This document shows, one piece after another, positions 1-10,138 of a stretch of DNA of 64,000 nucleotides. The stretch is from Coccinella septempunctata (lineage: Eukaryota > Arthropoda > Insecta > Coleoptera > Coccinellidae). Every line of letters starts with the position of its first letter. Position 1 is the stretch's first letter. Made by a program: the position numbers and the translations under genes. The notes under the pieces were generated by a model. It was not told the origin of the DNA. It saw only the letters and a program-made list of their open reading frames with translations, and did no database searches. The DNA lies in contig NC_058194.1 of the NCBI RefSeq assembly GCF_907165205.1, forward strand, positions 4,811,730 to 4,875,729. Direction: 5' to 3'.

Positions 1-8
1 AAAAAATT

Positions 9-380
9 ACGGACTTCGGATGGGGCGGCGGGGTTGAAAGTTCAACCCTTAACATTCATATTTTTTTTTTCACAAGAAAAACGGCGACGGATCACAAACC
101 AATTATGTACAATGATTCAGTAGGGCGAAAGGAACATTCTACAAAAAAATAACGGACTTCGGATGGGACGGCAGGGTTGAAATTTCAACCCTTAGCATTC
201 ATAATTTTTTTCTCCAGGAAAACGGCGCAAAGCACAAAAATATTTTGTACGATGATTCAGTAGGGCGAAAGGAACATTCTGGTAGAAAGAATACGGACTT
301 CGGATGGGACGGTGGGGTTGAAAGTTCAACCCGTAACATTCATAATGCTTTTTACCCTTCCTAACCTCCGAAGTCCGCAA
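9..380. repeat. Tandem ~142-bp repeat (about 2.4 units) closed by an inverted copy of the unit start
   Basis: Units begin at 9, 152 and 293 with the same words (acggacttcggatggg, then ggttgaaa, then tcaaccc, cattcata, cagtagggcgaaaggaacattct), giving spacings of 143 and 141 bp. The third unit is cut short near 345. The array ends at 365-380 with ctccgaagtccgcaa, the reverse complement of the unit start. The block therefore begins and ends with an inverted motif of about 14 bp. No credible reading frame lies inside it. It could be a small satellite or a non-autonomous DNA element with tandem internal repeats. The left edge is the window edge, so its true length is unknown. Confidence 0.8.
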
Positions 381-1322
381 TTTTTTCACAGAATATTCGT
401 TTCACCATATTAAATACATATTTTAAACCTCCGCCGTATTTCTTTCTGTGCAAAAAAAATGAAGAATTCCGTTACACTTGCACGAAAAATCTATTTCCGA
501 CCGTGCGCCACTGGTCCAAGCGTTCAGCTATTTCCGTCAAACAGTCTGCTGGAAACAGTCTGCCAACTTCACAGCGGTATGATGTGGATGATATTTCATT
601 TCAAAACGAAGTGAACGGAATTTTTCTTGGAATATTGATTAACATTAATTCAATTTAAATGGAATTGGCGGCAACTTTTGACAGGCTGCGGTATTATCAG
701 TGTATTTGTAGTGTTGTCAGATACTTTTTTCCCAACGCTGGACTCGAACAAATTGCAAATACCTACCAAAAAGTATACAGGAGTATCTTAGGTACTCAAT
801 AACTGTGAAAATATTTGGTCGAGAAAAACAATACGCTATCTATCTATCTATCTATCTATCTGAAAGTTTGCAGCTGTGAATTCAGTAATTTATTTTTCAT
901 AATTTGCAGGTTCTAACATCTGCCAAATGTCAACAGATAATTTGAGATATTCCTCACCTTGATAAATGCTGAGAAGATCAAAATCATAAACACTCCAATT
1001 TTCATTTTTATCACAGTAACCCCAAATTTCATATTCATTTTCATACAAACACTATCACTAATTACTATCAAAATTCAATCACCTACCTTATTTATTTCCG
1101 CGATGCTGTGAAATTGAAAATAAATGATTCGAAAAATCACTTGGATTTCTCATTCAACAAGATATTATATCGCACCAAACCTTACCGAACGCCAAGTTAG
1201 CCTGTTTCTGAGTAGAGAATTGGGAGAAAATTTCGGATTTTGGTAACTACAGTTAATAAATATATAAACTGGTGCCCAAAGTAGTGATGGAAGTATGTTA
1301 ACCACCGTATATTGACAACTAG
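381..1322. other. Non-coding stretch with a (CTAT)n microsatellite
   Basis: I see no coding signal on either strand. A perfect CTAT microsatellite lies at 836-861. The rest is AT-rich sequence with no recognised element end or RNA gene. Confidence 0.6.
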
Positions 1323-2585
1323 TGTGACAGATTTTTCGTACTCTGGTCGCTCCTTACGGTTGCTCGGGCGCCAGTCGGTAATCAGGCAAACCCCACGTCT
1401 CTCACAGAATCTCCAAAGAATTAGAGAGCCCGGGTAGACTTGAGTATCAGTGGAGAAGGGTATCGATGAAGACTAAGGCGGTAGCGTCTTCTCAGTGTCT
1501 GCTTTTCAGCGTTCTTTAGGCGTCAGAAAGAGTATTAACCTCTTCTAAATAAACTCTTAGATTAAACTGATTCAATAAATAGACTCTCACTGGCAAAATA
1601 ATCGACAAGAAAATAAATGTTCAACTATTTATTTCTATTAAAATAAACTGTACACAAAAAAAAAATATACATGTACAATGAATCGGGGACGTCAACGGCT
1701 GGGTCTGGTCGGCGCAGGGCGGCTGGCTAAATAATACTTCAGGAAAATGAACGGTTTCGGAAAAATTGGCGGAAGTAAGTCCAGTCTCAATTGAACGAAG
1801 TGTGAAGAAATATGTAAGGTTTCGGAAAAATATAAGGAAGTAAGTCAAGTCTCAATCGAACGAAGTGTGGAGAAATATGCACGGTTTCGGAAAAATAATT
1901 GAACTAAGTCAAATCACAATTGAATGAAGTTCGAAAAAAATATGAACGGTTTTCAAAAAAAATAAACGGAATTTGGACAAGTCACCTGTTCCGCTGGAGT
2001 ACGCTCTGTATCGCTGTCGGTTTCCTTCGGTCTCTCAGTCTCTCTCTCTCTCTCTCTCTCTCTCGGTGACTTCAAGATGGCTGACTGTCAAACAGCGGCC
2101 ACAGAGTCCGGCGGTGAGGGTATTTGACGATTATGGAATCCCTCTATGCTCGGCTAATCTAACCTATAACTTATAATTTAAACGGTCGGAAATCGGGACG
2201 AAACGGTAAAATATTCAAGTATCGGAAAAGTAAGGGGGCCTAACGTCCTCCTGGAACCCAAATGCCACCCTATGGTAACGGAAAGCACTATATACAGCAG
2301 GGAATGGTTAGATCACGGTTAATTCCGATTTTAAGCCAAGCAAAAAGTCTAAAGGGAATATCACCCTACAAGGATGCAATAAAGCAGAAAAAAATGTGAT
2401 AAATTACTTGCTTTGGAGTTTATAATCTCGTAAGTTAGGAAAATTTCTCACGTTCGTCACTCACTCGCCTGTCGATCTCGATTCATACTGATCTTGACCT
2501 TCAGCGCCGGAACTCGAAGAAGTAGGTACCCCTGCGCGGAAAACTGCCCCACCATGGGTAACTCAGTCCCCCATTGGATGAACTC
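1323..2585 (+). mobile_element. LTR fragment, family LTR-S, copy 1
   Basis: The segment begins TGTGACAG and aligns word for word, with gaps, to the complete solo LTR at 29129-31045. Shared blocks include the start (tactctgg...cggttgctcgggcgcc), an AATAAA-rich part near 1545-1620, a ~62-bp minisatellite (4 units, about 1745-1970), a (TC)12 run at 2041-2064, and the stretch from acttcaagatggctgactg to about 2585. The last ~380 bp of the complete copy are missing, so this copy is 3'-truncated or was cut by later events. Parts also match the LTR next to the BEL-3 env-like ORF, so the family is probably BEL/Pao. The small frames inside it are not genes. Confidence 0.8.
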
Positions 2586-2729
2586 AAATTGTTCTTATTA
2601 ATTTTCAACTTTGATACCTAATTCGACAATCCATCCAGTGATCGCAACCGTCGAGAGCAGTGATGCCATCGTTTGGCTACCTCTGGTACCACCATGGTGA
2701 GATGAAGTATTCTTCTACCATTTTTTAAT

Positions 2730-3060
2730 TGATGAAAGAAAAATTTAAGACTACCCAAAGGCAAACTCTTTTTTCTAATAGAATCTTCACGGCCTGGAAC
2801 AGACTGCCAGCTGATCTTGTGGGTGCGACAAGCGTGAACAGCTTCAAAAACGGATATGTTTGTGTTTTTGCTGACTCTTCTTCTGTGGTGCTTTTTTCCG
2901 TGTTTACCTGTTCATGTTTCTTCATATAGTTTATAATATTCACTGTACTGCCTGTATATTCACTGTACTGCCTGTATTTTTTTTCTGTACATATTTATAT
3001 TTGTATTCTGAGCTACAAAGGCTAAGCCTCAGCTCTTACTGCATTAATAATAATAATAAT
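2730..3060 (+). pseudogene. 3' end of a CR1/jockey-type LINE with (TAA)n tail
   Basis: The + frame from about 2745 reads like the last residues of a LINE ORF2: an F-x-N-R-I-F-x-A-W-N-R-L-P motif, then a T-S-V-N-S-F-K-N motif, the usual C-terminal signature of CR1/jockey-type polymerases. It is followed by a short 3' UTR and a TAA microsatellite at 3044-3060, which serves as the LINE tail. Everything upstream (endonuclease, RT) is missing, so this is a heavily 5'-truncated dead copy. The clade is inferred from the C-terminal motif and tail only. Confidence 0.75.
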
Positions 3061-3396
3061 CCAAATAATTAAATCGAATGCTCAAAAATACCCTCATTCG
3101 CATTGATACAGGCTTGGTAACGAAAATGAGGGAATTATTGTTACTGAAAAAACCTATCAATAAATAAAATAACAAACAATGAAATAAACAATGTAACTTC
3201 AAAGATGACCTTGATCCAGGAAAAATACAACGTTGCTACGTTGAAAAATAATTATCGTGCACAGGGAAAATTACAAGTTGCAGAAAAATCCAACGTTGCC
3301 ACGTTGAATAATATGCCCGATATATAGGGAAGATTTCGGGGGCGCATAGAGGCCCCATCCGAAATTGCAGGAAAAGGTGAAAATTCATGGGGATAC
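3061..3396. other. Gap between LINE pieces with a ~60-bp imperfect duplication
   Basis: No gene is seen. The motif caacgttgc-acgttga occurs twice, about 60 bp apart (near 3228 and 3288), with similar flanks, suggesting a two-unit tandem duplication. The part next to 3397 may be untranslated or earlier ORF1 sequence of LINE-G. Confidence 0.5.
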
Positions 3397-3678
3397 ATGA
3401 AAGGGAATCAGAATAAAAATGCTCGGCCGGCTAACATAGCTGTCGGAAAAAATGATAAATCGATCGATTTTGTCGGTATACCCAAGCTATGTTGGCTGCA
3501 TCTTGGTAAAGTAAGTAAAGGTACAAACAAGGAACAAATTATGGACCACTTGAAGACGACGTTTGGTAGAGATGACTTTATTGTGGAACCGCTACCCTTG
3601 AGAGAATATGCATAATTGATCGCAAATGAGTTTGCGATCAACTTCAGATGACTTATAGATATTGAGCAACTGAACAAG
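3397..3678 (+). pseudogene. LINE-G ORF1, upstream fragment
   Basis: The frame carries a W-L-H-L-G-K-V motif followed by a short helix-rich segment, resembling the RRM-like C-terminal domain of insect LINE ORF1 proteins. A similar domain occurs at 43632-44015. A stop after about 72 codons and decayed frame follow up to 3678, where the BEL-1 LTR starts. The continuation of this domain is found at 19068-19085 and 19695-19800, beyond BEL-1 and a MITE. That places BEL-1 inside LINE-G. The element join is inference from colinearity; no exact target duplication was resolved. Confidence 0.65.
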
Positions 3679-3993
3679 TGAAAATGCTCTTACCTACCCC
3701 AACTGGGTTAAGTCGAAACTCAGATAAATCTCCACTGGTCTGGTATCAGAAAGGGGGTTCCTAAGGGGAGGGAAACACGGAACCAAACCTCCTTCTGCAC
3801 TTAGCTTCGTGGCACGATGAAGGCTGATTAAGGACACATCACTTCACTTAAAATTGCTCAATATCACTTTGATTCACTCAATATACAGAGATGAAAAATG
3901 GTGCGAAGATTTCGGCGATATATAAGTAGATTATTTTAGGTGTCGTCGGCGCCTGACAAACCGGAGTCAGGCAACTCTACTCACGATCCAACT
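3679..3993 (-). mobile_element. BEL-1 3' LTR (internally deleted)
   Basis: The segment matches 18674-19067 across its whole length (ttacctaccccaactgggtt, gggggttcctaaggggag, ggcgcctgacaaaccggagt and others). It lacks about 80-90 bp that the other copy has near 18930-19015. On the - strand both end in TTTCA, and the 5' LTR starts TGTTGGATCG. A CAAG word lies close to both outer ends, but not exactly abutting, so I do not claim a target duplication. Confidence 0.8.
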
Positions 3994-3997
3994 CTAA

Positions 3998-5720
3998 TCA
4001 AAGGAACTGCCTGGTCGCCACATTGACGGAGATGCCAAGCTGGCGAGATGACAAGAGGAGACCAACAGTGTATCGACCGGTGGGACCACGGCTGACATCA
4101 GCGCGATACAGCACCTCACACTCTTTCTCAGCGGGTGTCAAGGGGAGCACGTCAGGCACCTTATCGAATTCCCAAAATCGCCGGACGAGGTTAACAAGTT
4201 CCTGATCCGACTGCGGCGGAGAGCTCAGTGGAATGGTGTTAAGATCAGGAACGGCAGAGGGATCCGCCATATCAGAAGGTAGGATTTGGGACGACACGTC
4301 AGAAGAGTCAAGCCTGTCACGAGAAGAGGGGCAGTTGGACACTGAGCGAGAAGCATCAGGCAGAGAAGGTGATGGAAGAGAAAAGGCCGGTGACAACCCT
4401 GCAGAAGACGATGGGGAGGTTCAGAAGAAGAATTGCAAGCAATCACTGAGGGTAAGGCATAATAATGAGAAGGCGAAGGAGAAGACACAGTAGATGGTGA
4501 CACTCTAGAGGATGACTGAGTGGTGTTCAGACGTGATGTCTGAAGAGCGCTTCGACGACGCCGAACATGACTGACAGTGTCAGATGAGAAGGAGACGTGC
4601 TTGGTCGGTTTACGATAGCGAGCATATGGCCCATAGAGTACCCAACCTAAGGTGGTGGACAATGCACCTGGAAGCTCAGCTGACGGAAGCATCGTGCCAG
4701 GAAGAATAAGATGAGGGAGCACATCCGAGCCAATCAATATCCCTATGGGGCGAGGGAGATAAAAAAGTGGATCAGCTAGGCTGAGGTGCTGAAACTCAGG
4801 CCACCGTCCATTGAACTTTTGGACAGGAAGGGGATCTATGTGGCTGTCAATAACGTAGGCCTTGATGACACGATTGGGAGGATCACCTTGGTGACAGAGT
4901 GTGACGTATGCATATCCCTGGATGCGACCCCGATCCGCATTACTCAAGGTGCGAGGTTAAATAGTTTCAGGGTGGATTAGCAGACGAAGCTTGGAGGCCC
5001 AATCTCGGGTGATGAGGGTGTGTTGACAACCTGAATCCAAAAGAGCACGACCGAACACGACGTTCTGCCTGCTATTAAGACGTATCCAAGCAGTAGGCAT
5101 GAGGTGGTCGGAATTATTGGTTCGGTGCAAGGAAGATCGTGGAGATGAGTACAGATGACTAGAGGAGAGCAGATGAAAGGACGACGACGGATATTTTCTC
5201 ATTGGGGTTAGATGACGACGAGATGATAGTCAATCGGTACCGCCTTCGGAGGTGGAGCAAGAGTGACGAGACGAAGGAGCGAGAGACGCTCGAGACGATG
5301 CAGAACCAGATGGCCTAGAAGTCTCGCGATATCTACCCCTGGCTGGAGTGCCCCGAGAGATGACAGCGCGGATTGGAGACCTGGACCCGGCAGGAGGCAA
5401 AGAAGAACATTAGTCTGAAAGGGAAAGGGGCGAGGTGGTAGGTGCCAAGTGGAGGATCGTGTGGTGTCGTCGCCCACACGTGTGATAACACTGATCCGAA
5501 CTGCACGCAACAGTACCATGGAAAGCCGACATGCAGTTTCTACACAATTGCCTTTCAGTCACGAAAGCTTGCCTCTGGTGGATGTTCATGGCCTTGAATT
5601 CTCGACACTGGCGAATAGAGTGATTCGCGGAGCAATACACACAGGCTGAGGACGAACTAGATGAAGCAGGGGGGCGTACTCCAGCATATGCATGGGGGCC
5701 AGAGGATCCGAACTTAGATT
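3998..5720 (-). pseudogene. BEL-1 gag C-terminus, protease and start of pol
   Basis: Reading the - strand from 5720, first come Cys/His clusters (Y-C-S-A-N-H-S-I-R-Q-C, C-R-N-C, C-Y-H-T-C-G-R-R-H-H) of the BEL/Pao gag-pol zinc region. Next, near 5040, is an A-L-L-D-S-G protease motif. A further protease-region frame at 4947-4225 holds I-L-I-G-S-D-V and W-V-L-Y-G-P. Last is the linker before RT, with R-F-W-E-F-D and C-E-V-L-Y. Several frameshifts separate these pieces. The frame runs straight into the 3' LTR: RT, RNase H and integrase are deleted. The upstream gag half lies at 17410-18441, separated by inserted elements. Confidence 0.85.
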
Positions 5721-5722
5721 TG

Positions 5723-6117
5723 GTTTAATGTTCTATGGATCTGGAAACATCTCAACCTTGTTCATCTTACAGAAAAAAGTATTAAGAATACTATGTGGTT
5801 TGAAGTATAATGAATCATGTAGGGGACATTAAAAAAAAATGGAATTCTCACCATATATGCATTATATATACAAGAATGCTTGCTCTTCTTCCACAAAAAT
5901 CAGGAGCTCTATCAACAACATAAAAATATAAAAAGTAGATACCAGACAAGGACAATGACATACAACCTCCCAAAATGTAATTTGAGTACCACGCAGAGAC
6001 AGGTTGAATATCGAACTTTAAAAATGTTCAATGCTCTTCCTCCAGAAATGCAGAAAACAAGGGATCATAAAATATTCAAAAAACAATTGTATAGTCTATT
6101 ATTGAATATATTCATTT
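5723..6117 (+). pseudogene. LINE ORF2 C-terminal fragment
   Basis: The + frame reads L-Q-K-K-V-L-R-I-L, then a block rich in Arg/His and an F-N-A-L-P-P-E motif followed by F-K-K-Q-L. This is the usual C-terminal part of jockey/CR1-type ORF2 proteins, downstream of the RT. It abuts BEL-1 gag on the left and R4-A on the right without its own 3' UTR. A related fragment ends LINE-P at 51136-51484. It was probably brought in or trimmed during rearrangement at the edge of the R4 cluster. Confidence 0.7.
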
Positions 6118-9100
6118 CCCATGTACTTGCGTACAGTTCTCGCCGTTCCGAGTAGTACCGCCTTCTGCATGACTCTATAGATATTTTCGTCCAAGTGAAG
6201 TTTCCTCAAGTTCTCCAGTAGCTTCTTCGGTATCAGGCCTGTAGATGAAATGACAATAGGGATGGTCTTGATATCTTTCAGCTTCCACTGTCTTCTGGTT
6301 TGTTCCTCAAGATCTCTGTATTTTGAAATTTTTCAGTGTGCCTATCTAGAAGATTGTTATTATTTGGAATCGCCACATCGATGAAAAGTGCTCTGTCCTC
6401 ATCCTTATTGAGCAATATGAGGTCTGGTCTATTGTGGGTTATTTTCCGGTCTGTGAGAACTGTGCGATCCCAGTAGAGCTTGTGATGTTCATTTTCCAAC
6501 ACAGCATCCGGATGGTAAATGTAATAAGGAACCTTTTTCGAACTTAGAAGTTGGTGTTTTAGTGCCAATTCTTGGTGAAGAATCTTGGCAACAGCATCAT
6601 GACTATTTTTGTACTCCGTGCCCGTGAACTTCTGACATCCCCTGGTGATGTGCTGGATAGTTTCATGTGTCGCACAGCCATAACGACAGCTATCGTCCTC
6701 CACTGAGGCATCCTTGGCGATATATTTCATGTGATTTCTTGTTGGAATCACCTGATCCTGGATGGCGAGCATGAAGCCCTCTGTCTCAGGATACAACCTT
6801 CCGGAAGTCAACCAGTAGTTCGACGCAGATATGACGACGTAATCATGGTTGACCTCGTTCTAGTGCCTTCCATGCAAAGGTTTGCCAATCAGTTTCCGCA
6901 TTTCACTTTCTGCAGAGTGTTCGACGGTTTCCAAGTGATCCTGTTGTAGCTTTAACGGTGTAGAACTATCAGCAACACAAACTACTCGATGGAGTTCTGA
7001 CGAAGCAGCCTTGCTCAGAAAATATTTTCGAAGTCCTTCAATTTCCTGGGACATACGGTTGGACAAATCAACAATTCCTCTACCCCCAAGATGTCGTGGC
7101 AGCTCGGTCCATTCTATTGAGCTTTTATGGTGATGTTTATTGTGTTTAGTCATCATCGTCCTTATTTTTCTCTGTAAGGCTGCTAAATCGGTGTTCGTCC
7201 AAGAGATGAGACCGAATGGATAGCTCAGCGCCGAGCAAGCGTAGGTGTTAATCGCTTTTATCAGATTCTTGCTGTTAAGACCAGTTCTCATTATCCTTCT
7301 CAATCTTCGGGTGAACTCCTCCGTTAATTCTTTCTTCATCTGGGTCTGATTGATTTTTCTTGCCTGTTTTATGCCTAGATACTTGTATGTGTCTCTTTCC
7401 TTTAATGCTTCAATTTCTGCACCTTCCTTGAGTTTGAACGTACCATCTTCTATTTTCCCTCTCGTTATGTTCAGCAGTCGACATTTTTCTAGTCCAAACT
7501 TCATTTTGATGTCTTCCGAGAATCCTTTACACCATTTTCAGCATCAGTTGCATTTGTTTTTTGGTAGATGCGAAGAGTTTCAAATCGTCCATGTAAAGGA
7601 CATGATTCAGTTTCATCATAGTTCTACTGCCGCTCTTGATGGAAAATCCGTAGTCCGTAGAATTCAATCTATGAGACAAGGGATTCAGTGCCATGCAGAA
7701 CCACCGAGGGCTCAGCGAGTCTCCTTGGAAAATTCCGCGTCTTATGGGAATAGGTCCTGTTGTACTGGAGCAATAGCTGCTTTCATTTGAGGACTGGTAC
7801 GCCAGGTTGACATGGCGTTTTTCAGGAACTTAACAATATTGGGATCCACCTTGTAAATCTTCAAGATCGTCAAGAGCCATTCGTGGGGTATAGAATCGAA
7901 TGCTTTTTTGTAGTCTATGTACGCAGCGTAAAGATTCCTCCGCTTGGAGAACGCTTGATTGCAGATAACTGAATCAATTATTAGCTGTTCTTTGCACCCT
8001 CGGCTGTCTTTGGTGCATCCTTTCTGTTGCATGGCGATGATGTTATTCCTTTCGCAATGGTTGTGAATTCGATTTGAAATGCACGATGTGATTAATTTGT
8101 ACATCGTTGGAAGACATGTGATTGGTCGGTATTTGGATGGGTCTTCTGGATTCCTTTGGTCTTTAGGTAACAGGTATATTGTGCCATGTGTAAGGAATAT
8201 TGGCATTCTTTCAGGATTTTCAATGACATCATTTATTGCGGAGGTCAATTTGTCATGCATGATCCAAAGTTTCTTGATCCAGAAGTTCTGTAATCCATCA
8301 GGCCCAGGTGTTTTCCAGTTGTGTAGTCCTCTGATAGCTGATTTTACTTCTTCAATTGTGATCTTGTCATGCTGCATCGGCTCATATTTTATAGCTTCAG
8401 ATTTTTCATCTTCAATCCATCCGGTATCTCCAGTGAACTGAGGTTTCGTTGATAATTGTTCGGTCCAGAATTGTTCAATGGCTTCCTTTGTTGGTAACTT
8501 TCCATTTTCTCCATCAGACGATGTGAGTGACCGGTAGAAAGTTTCTTCCGACTTTTCGAATGAATTATTGTCTCTTTTCCGGCTATAATTGCTTTTGTAT
8601 CTCCTCAGGCGTTTTGCATTCAGACTTAACTTTTGCTTCAGAGTGTCGAGGCAGTGGTGAGCTGTAGCATTCTCCTTCTCTCGTTCTGTGTGTGTTCTGT
8701 TTCTATCCATGATTTCTTTGGCAGCTTTCACAACCTTTCTTCCACGATTCCCGTTCAAGTACTCCGTCAGTCGTCCAATGTCTCTTCTTAGTCTCTCTGT
8801 TTGGTGTTGAAGACGTTTCTGCCATGGTGGCGCATGTAATTTTGGACCATCGTTTTTCGTTCGGCGAATTTTTGCCCCTATGGTTTTAGCCGTCGTTAGC
8901 GCTGCACAGTAAAAAACTAGATGAAGATATTCCAATGAACTTCCTTTCTGTAGGTACTCAGGTAAAACGTCCTTATTCAAGATGTCGATTATGAGTGACA
9001 GTTTCTTGGATGTATTGAGTCGGGGAGGTGCTATTCGATGAAGAGGATCTGTCCCTTCCGGTTCGGCAAAGTATCTCCGCATCTCAGAGTCAACTTGTCG

Positions 9101-9938
9101 GTGGAGATCTTCCCTATCGTCCTGGTGTTCCTGCTCACTTGGATTGCAAGATGGACTTTCAGCGTCAATTTCTTCTGGCTGTTGTTGCCCAGGCATGTGA
9201 ATTTCATCAGAGGTGTTGGTGTTGCTCTCTATTGCTGGCGGACGCTGAAGTTCTTGTTTAATTGCGTCGATTCGGGCCATTGGTATTAGTTCATTTCTCA
9301 GAATTACGCGGTACTGGTCTGCCACCCGTTGTTCAGTGACATTGAGATTTGAGTAGGCGTTGCAGAATTCCTCATGGAGCCTTTTCCTATAGTTGTTCGT
9401 GTTCTGCCATAGTCCCGTGATGGAGTTATATATGCGCAAAATAGTTTCATTCATGGACGTTGTCCACTTCATGCGCTTTCTAACTAACCCCGCTTGGGTG
9501 AGCACTGGCTGAATATCCTGCGCAGCACCTTCAGCGGTTCGAGTCGGCAATTGAATTGGACTCGTTGGTTGCTGTTGTTGCTTTGGAGCTGTAGCTTTTT
9601 TTGCAGCAGGAGCCCGCTTCCTCAACATCCTGCCACCGACGTCCCGCATGCTGTCATGTCCAGCAACGGCTCCAGACATGCCTTGACGATCCCCAGGCAG
9701 CGACTTGTTTCCGAGGCTTCTCGTTATCACCATTTCCATGGGTTTGTGCTCCCCTTTCTCGGTTTGGGTGAGGGGTAGAGAAATGGGAGCAGAAAGAGCA
9801 CCCCTATAAAGGATGTGAAAGAGAGAGGAAAAAGGAATGGGACTGCGGACAGCAGGCGTGGCTGGCTGCACCGTCTACGTCGTTACGATGGCTACCCGGC
9901 AGGCCATCTACTAGATAGCTGTCAGGCAGGCCAGACAA
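6118..9938 (-). mobile_element. R4-A: R4/Dong-type non-LTR retrotransposon, nearly complete
   Basis: The element runs on the - strand from a TAA repeat (9939-9955) to 6118. Compared with R4-C and R4-D it lacks the last ~200 bp, the 3' end that includes the word ggctaaag. Its 5' end sits directly against the TAA/poly-A tail of R4-B, so the two are head to tail. It carries one ORF with N-terminal domain, RT and restriction-like endonuclease, as in the R4 clade. The missing 3' end argues for deletion or recombination after insertion, since LINEs usually lose the 5' end. Confidence 0.85.
6278..9871 (-). pseudogene. R4-A polyprotein: RT and restriction-like endonuclease
   Basis: The first frame (9871-7742) holds an N-terminal segment shared with R4-B (S-L-P-G-D-R-Q-G, S-M-R-D, L-R-K-R-A-P-A). 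The likely start is the Met near 9733, where the two align. A long charged linker and RT motifs follow: Y-R-P-I-T-C, the A-Y-I-D-Y-K-K-A-F-D-S block, then a frameshift. Frames 7504-6860 and 6811-6278 continue with the post-RT region, a C-x3-C-x7-H-x4-C zinc motif (near 6685-6630) and an R-P-D-L-I-L...D restriction-like nuclease signature. This domain order is known for R2/R4/Dong LINEs. At least two frameshifts inactivate it. Confidence 0.85.
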
Positions 9939-9962
9939 ATTTATTTATTATTATTTTTTTTT
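9939..9962. repeat. TAA repeat and A-run between R4-A and R4-B
   Basis: On the - strand this reads nine or so A, then TAATAATAAATAA. It is the 3' tail of R4-B and at the same time the sequence just upstream of the R4-A 5' end. Confidence 0.8.
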
Positions 9963-10138
9963 CCTCGTGTGAGCGGAAAACCCTTTATGGGCGCCCAGAG
10001 GGTCCGCACTCTAGGTAGTGTGAGACTCCGAGATCTTGTTTGGCTACTCACTAAAAATCCCTTACACATTCCACGGAGAAGTTCTTCGTCCGGCCCTTGC
10101 AGCGTCCCTTAACAAAAGAGATGAGCTGCAAGTGTCAT

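Noticed and set aside
2041..2064. TC run as a CRISPR-like or regulatory repeat
   Set aside because: It is a simple dinucleotide repeat inside an LTR. The window has no repeat-spacer array.
4019..4029. A second copy of the MITE end word cacattgacgg
   Set aside because: It lies in BEL-1 coding sequence, is not preceded by TTAA, and has no partner end. Chance match.
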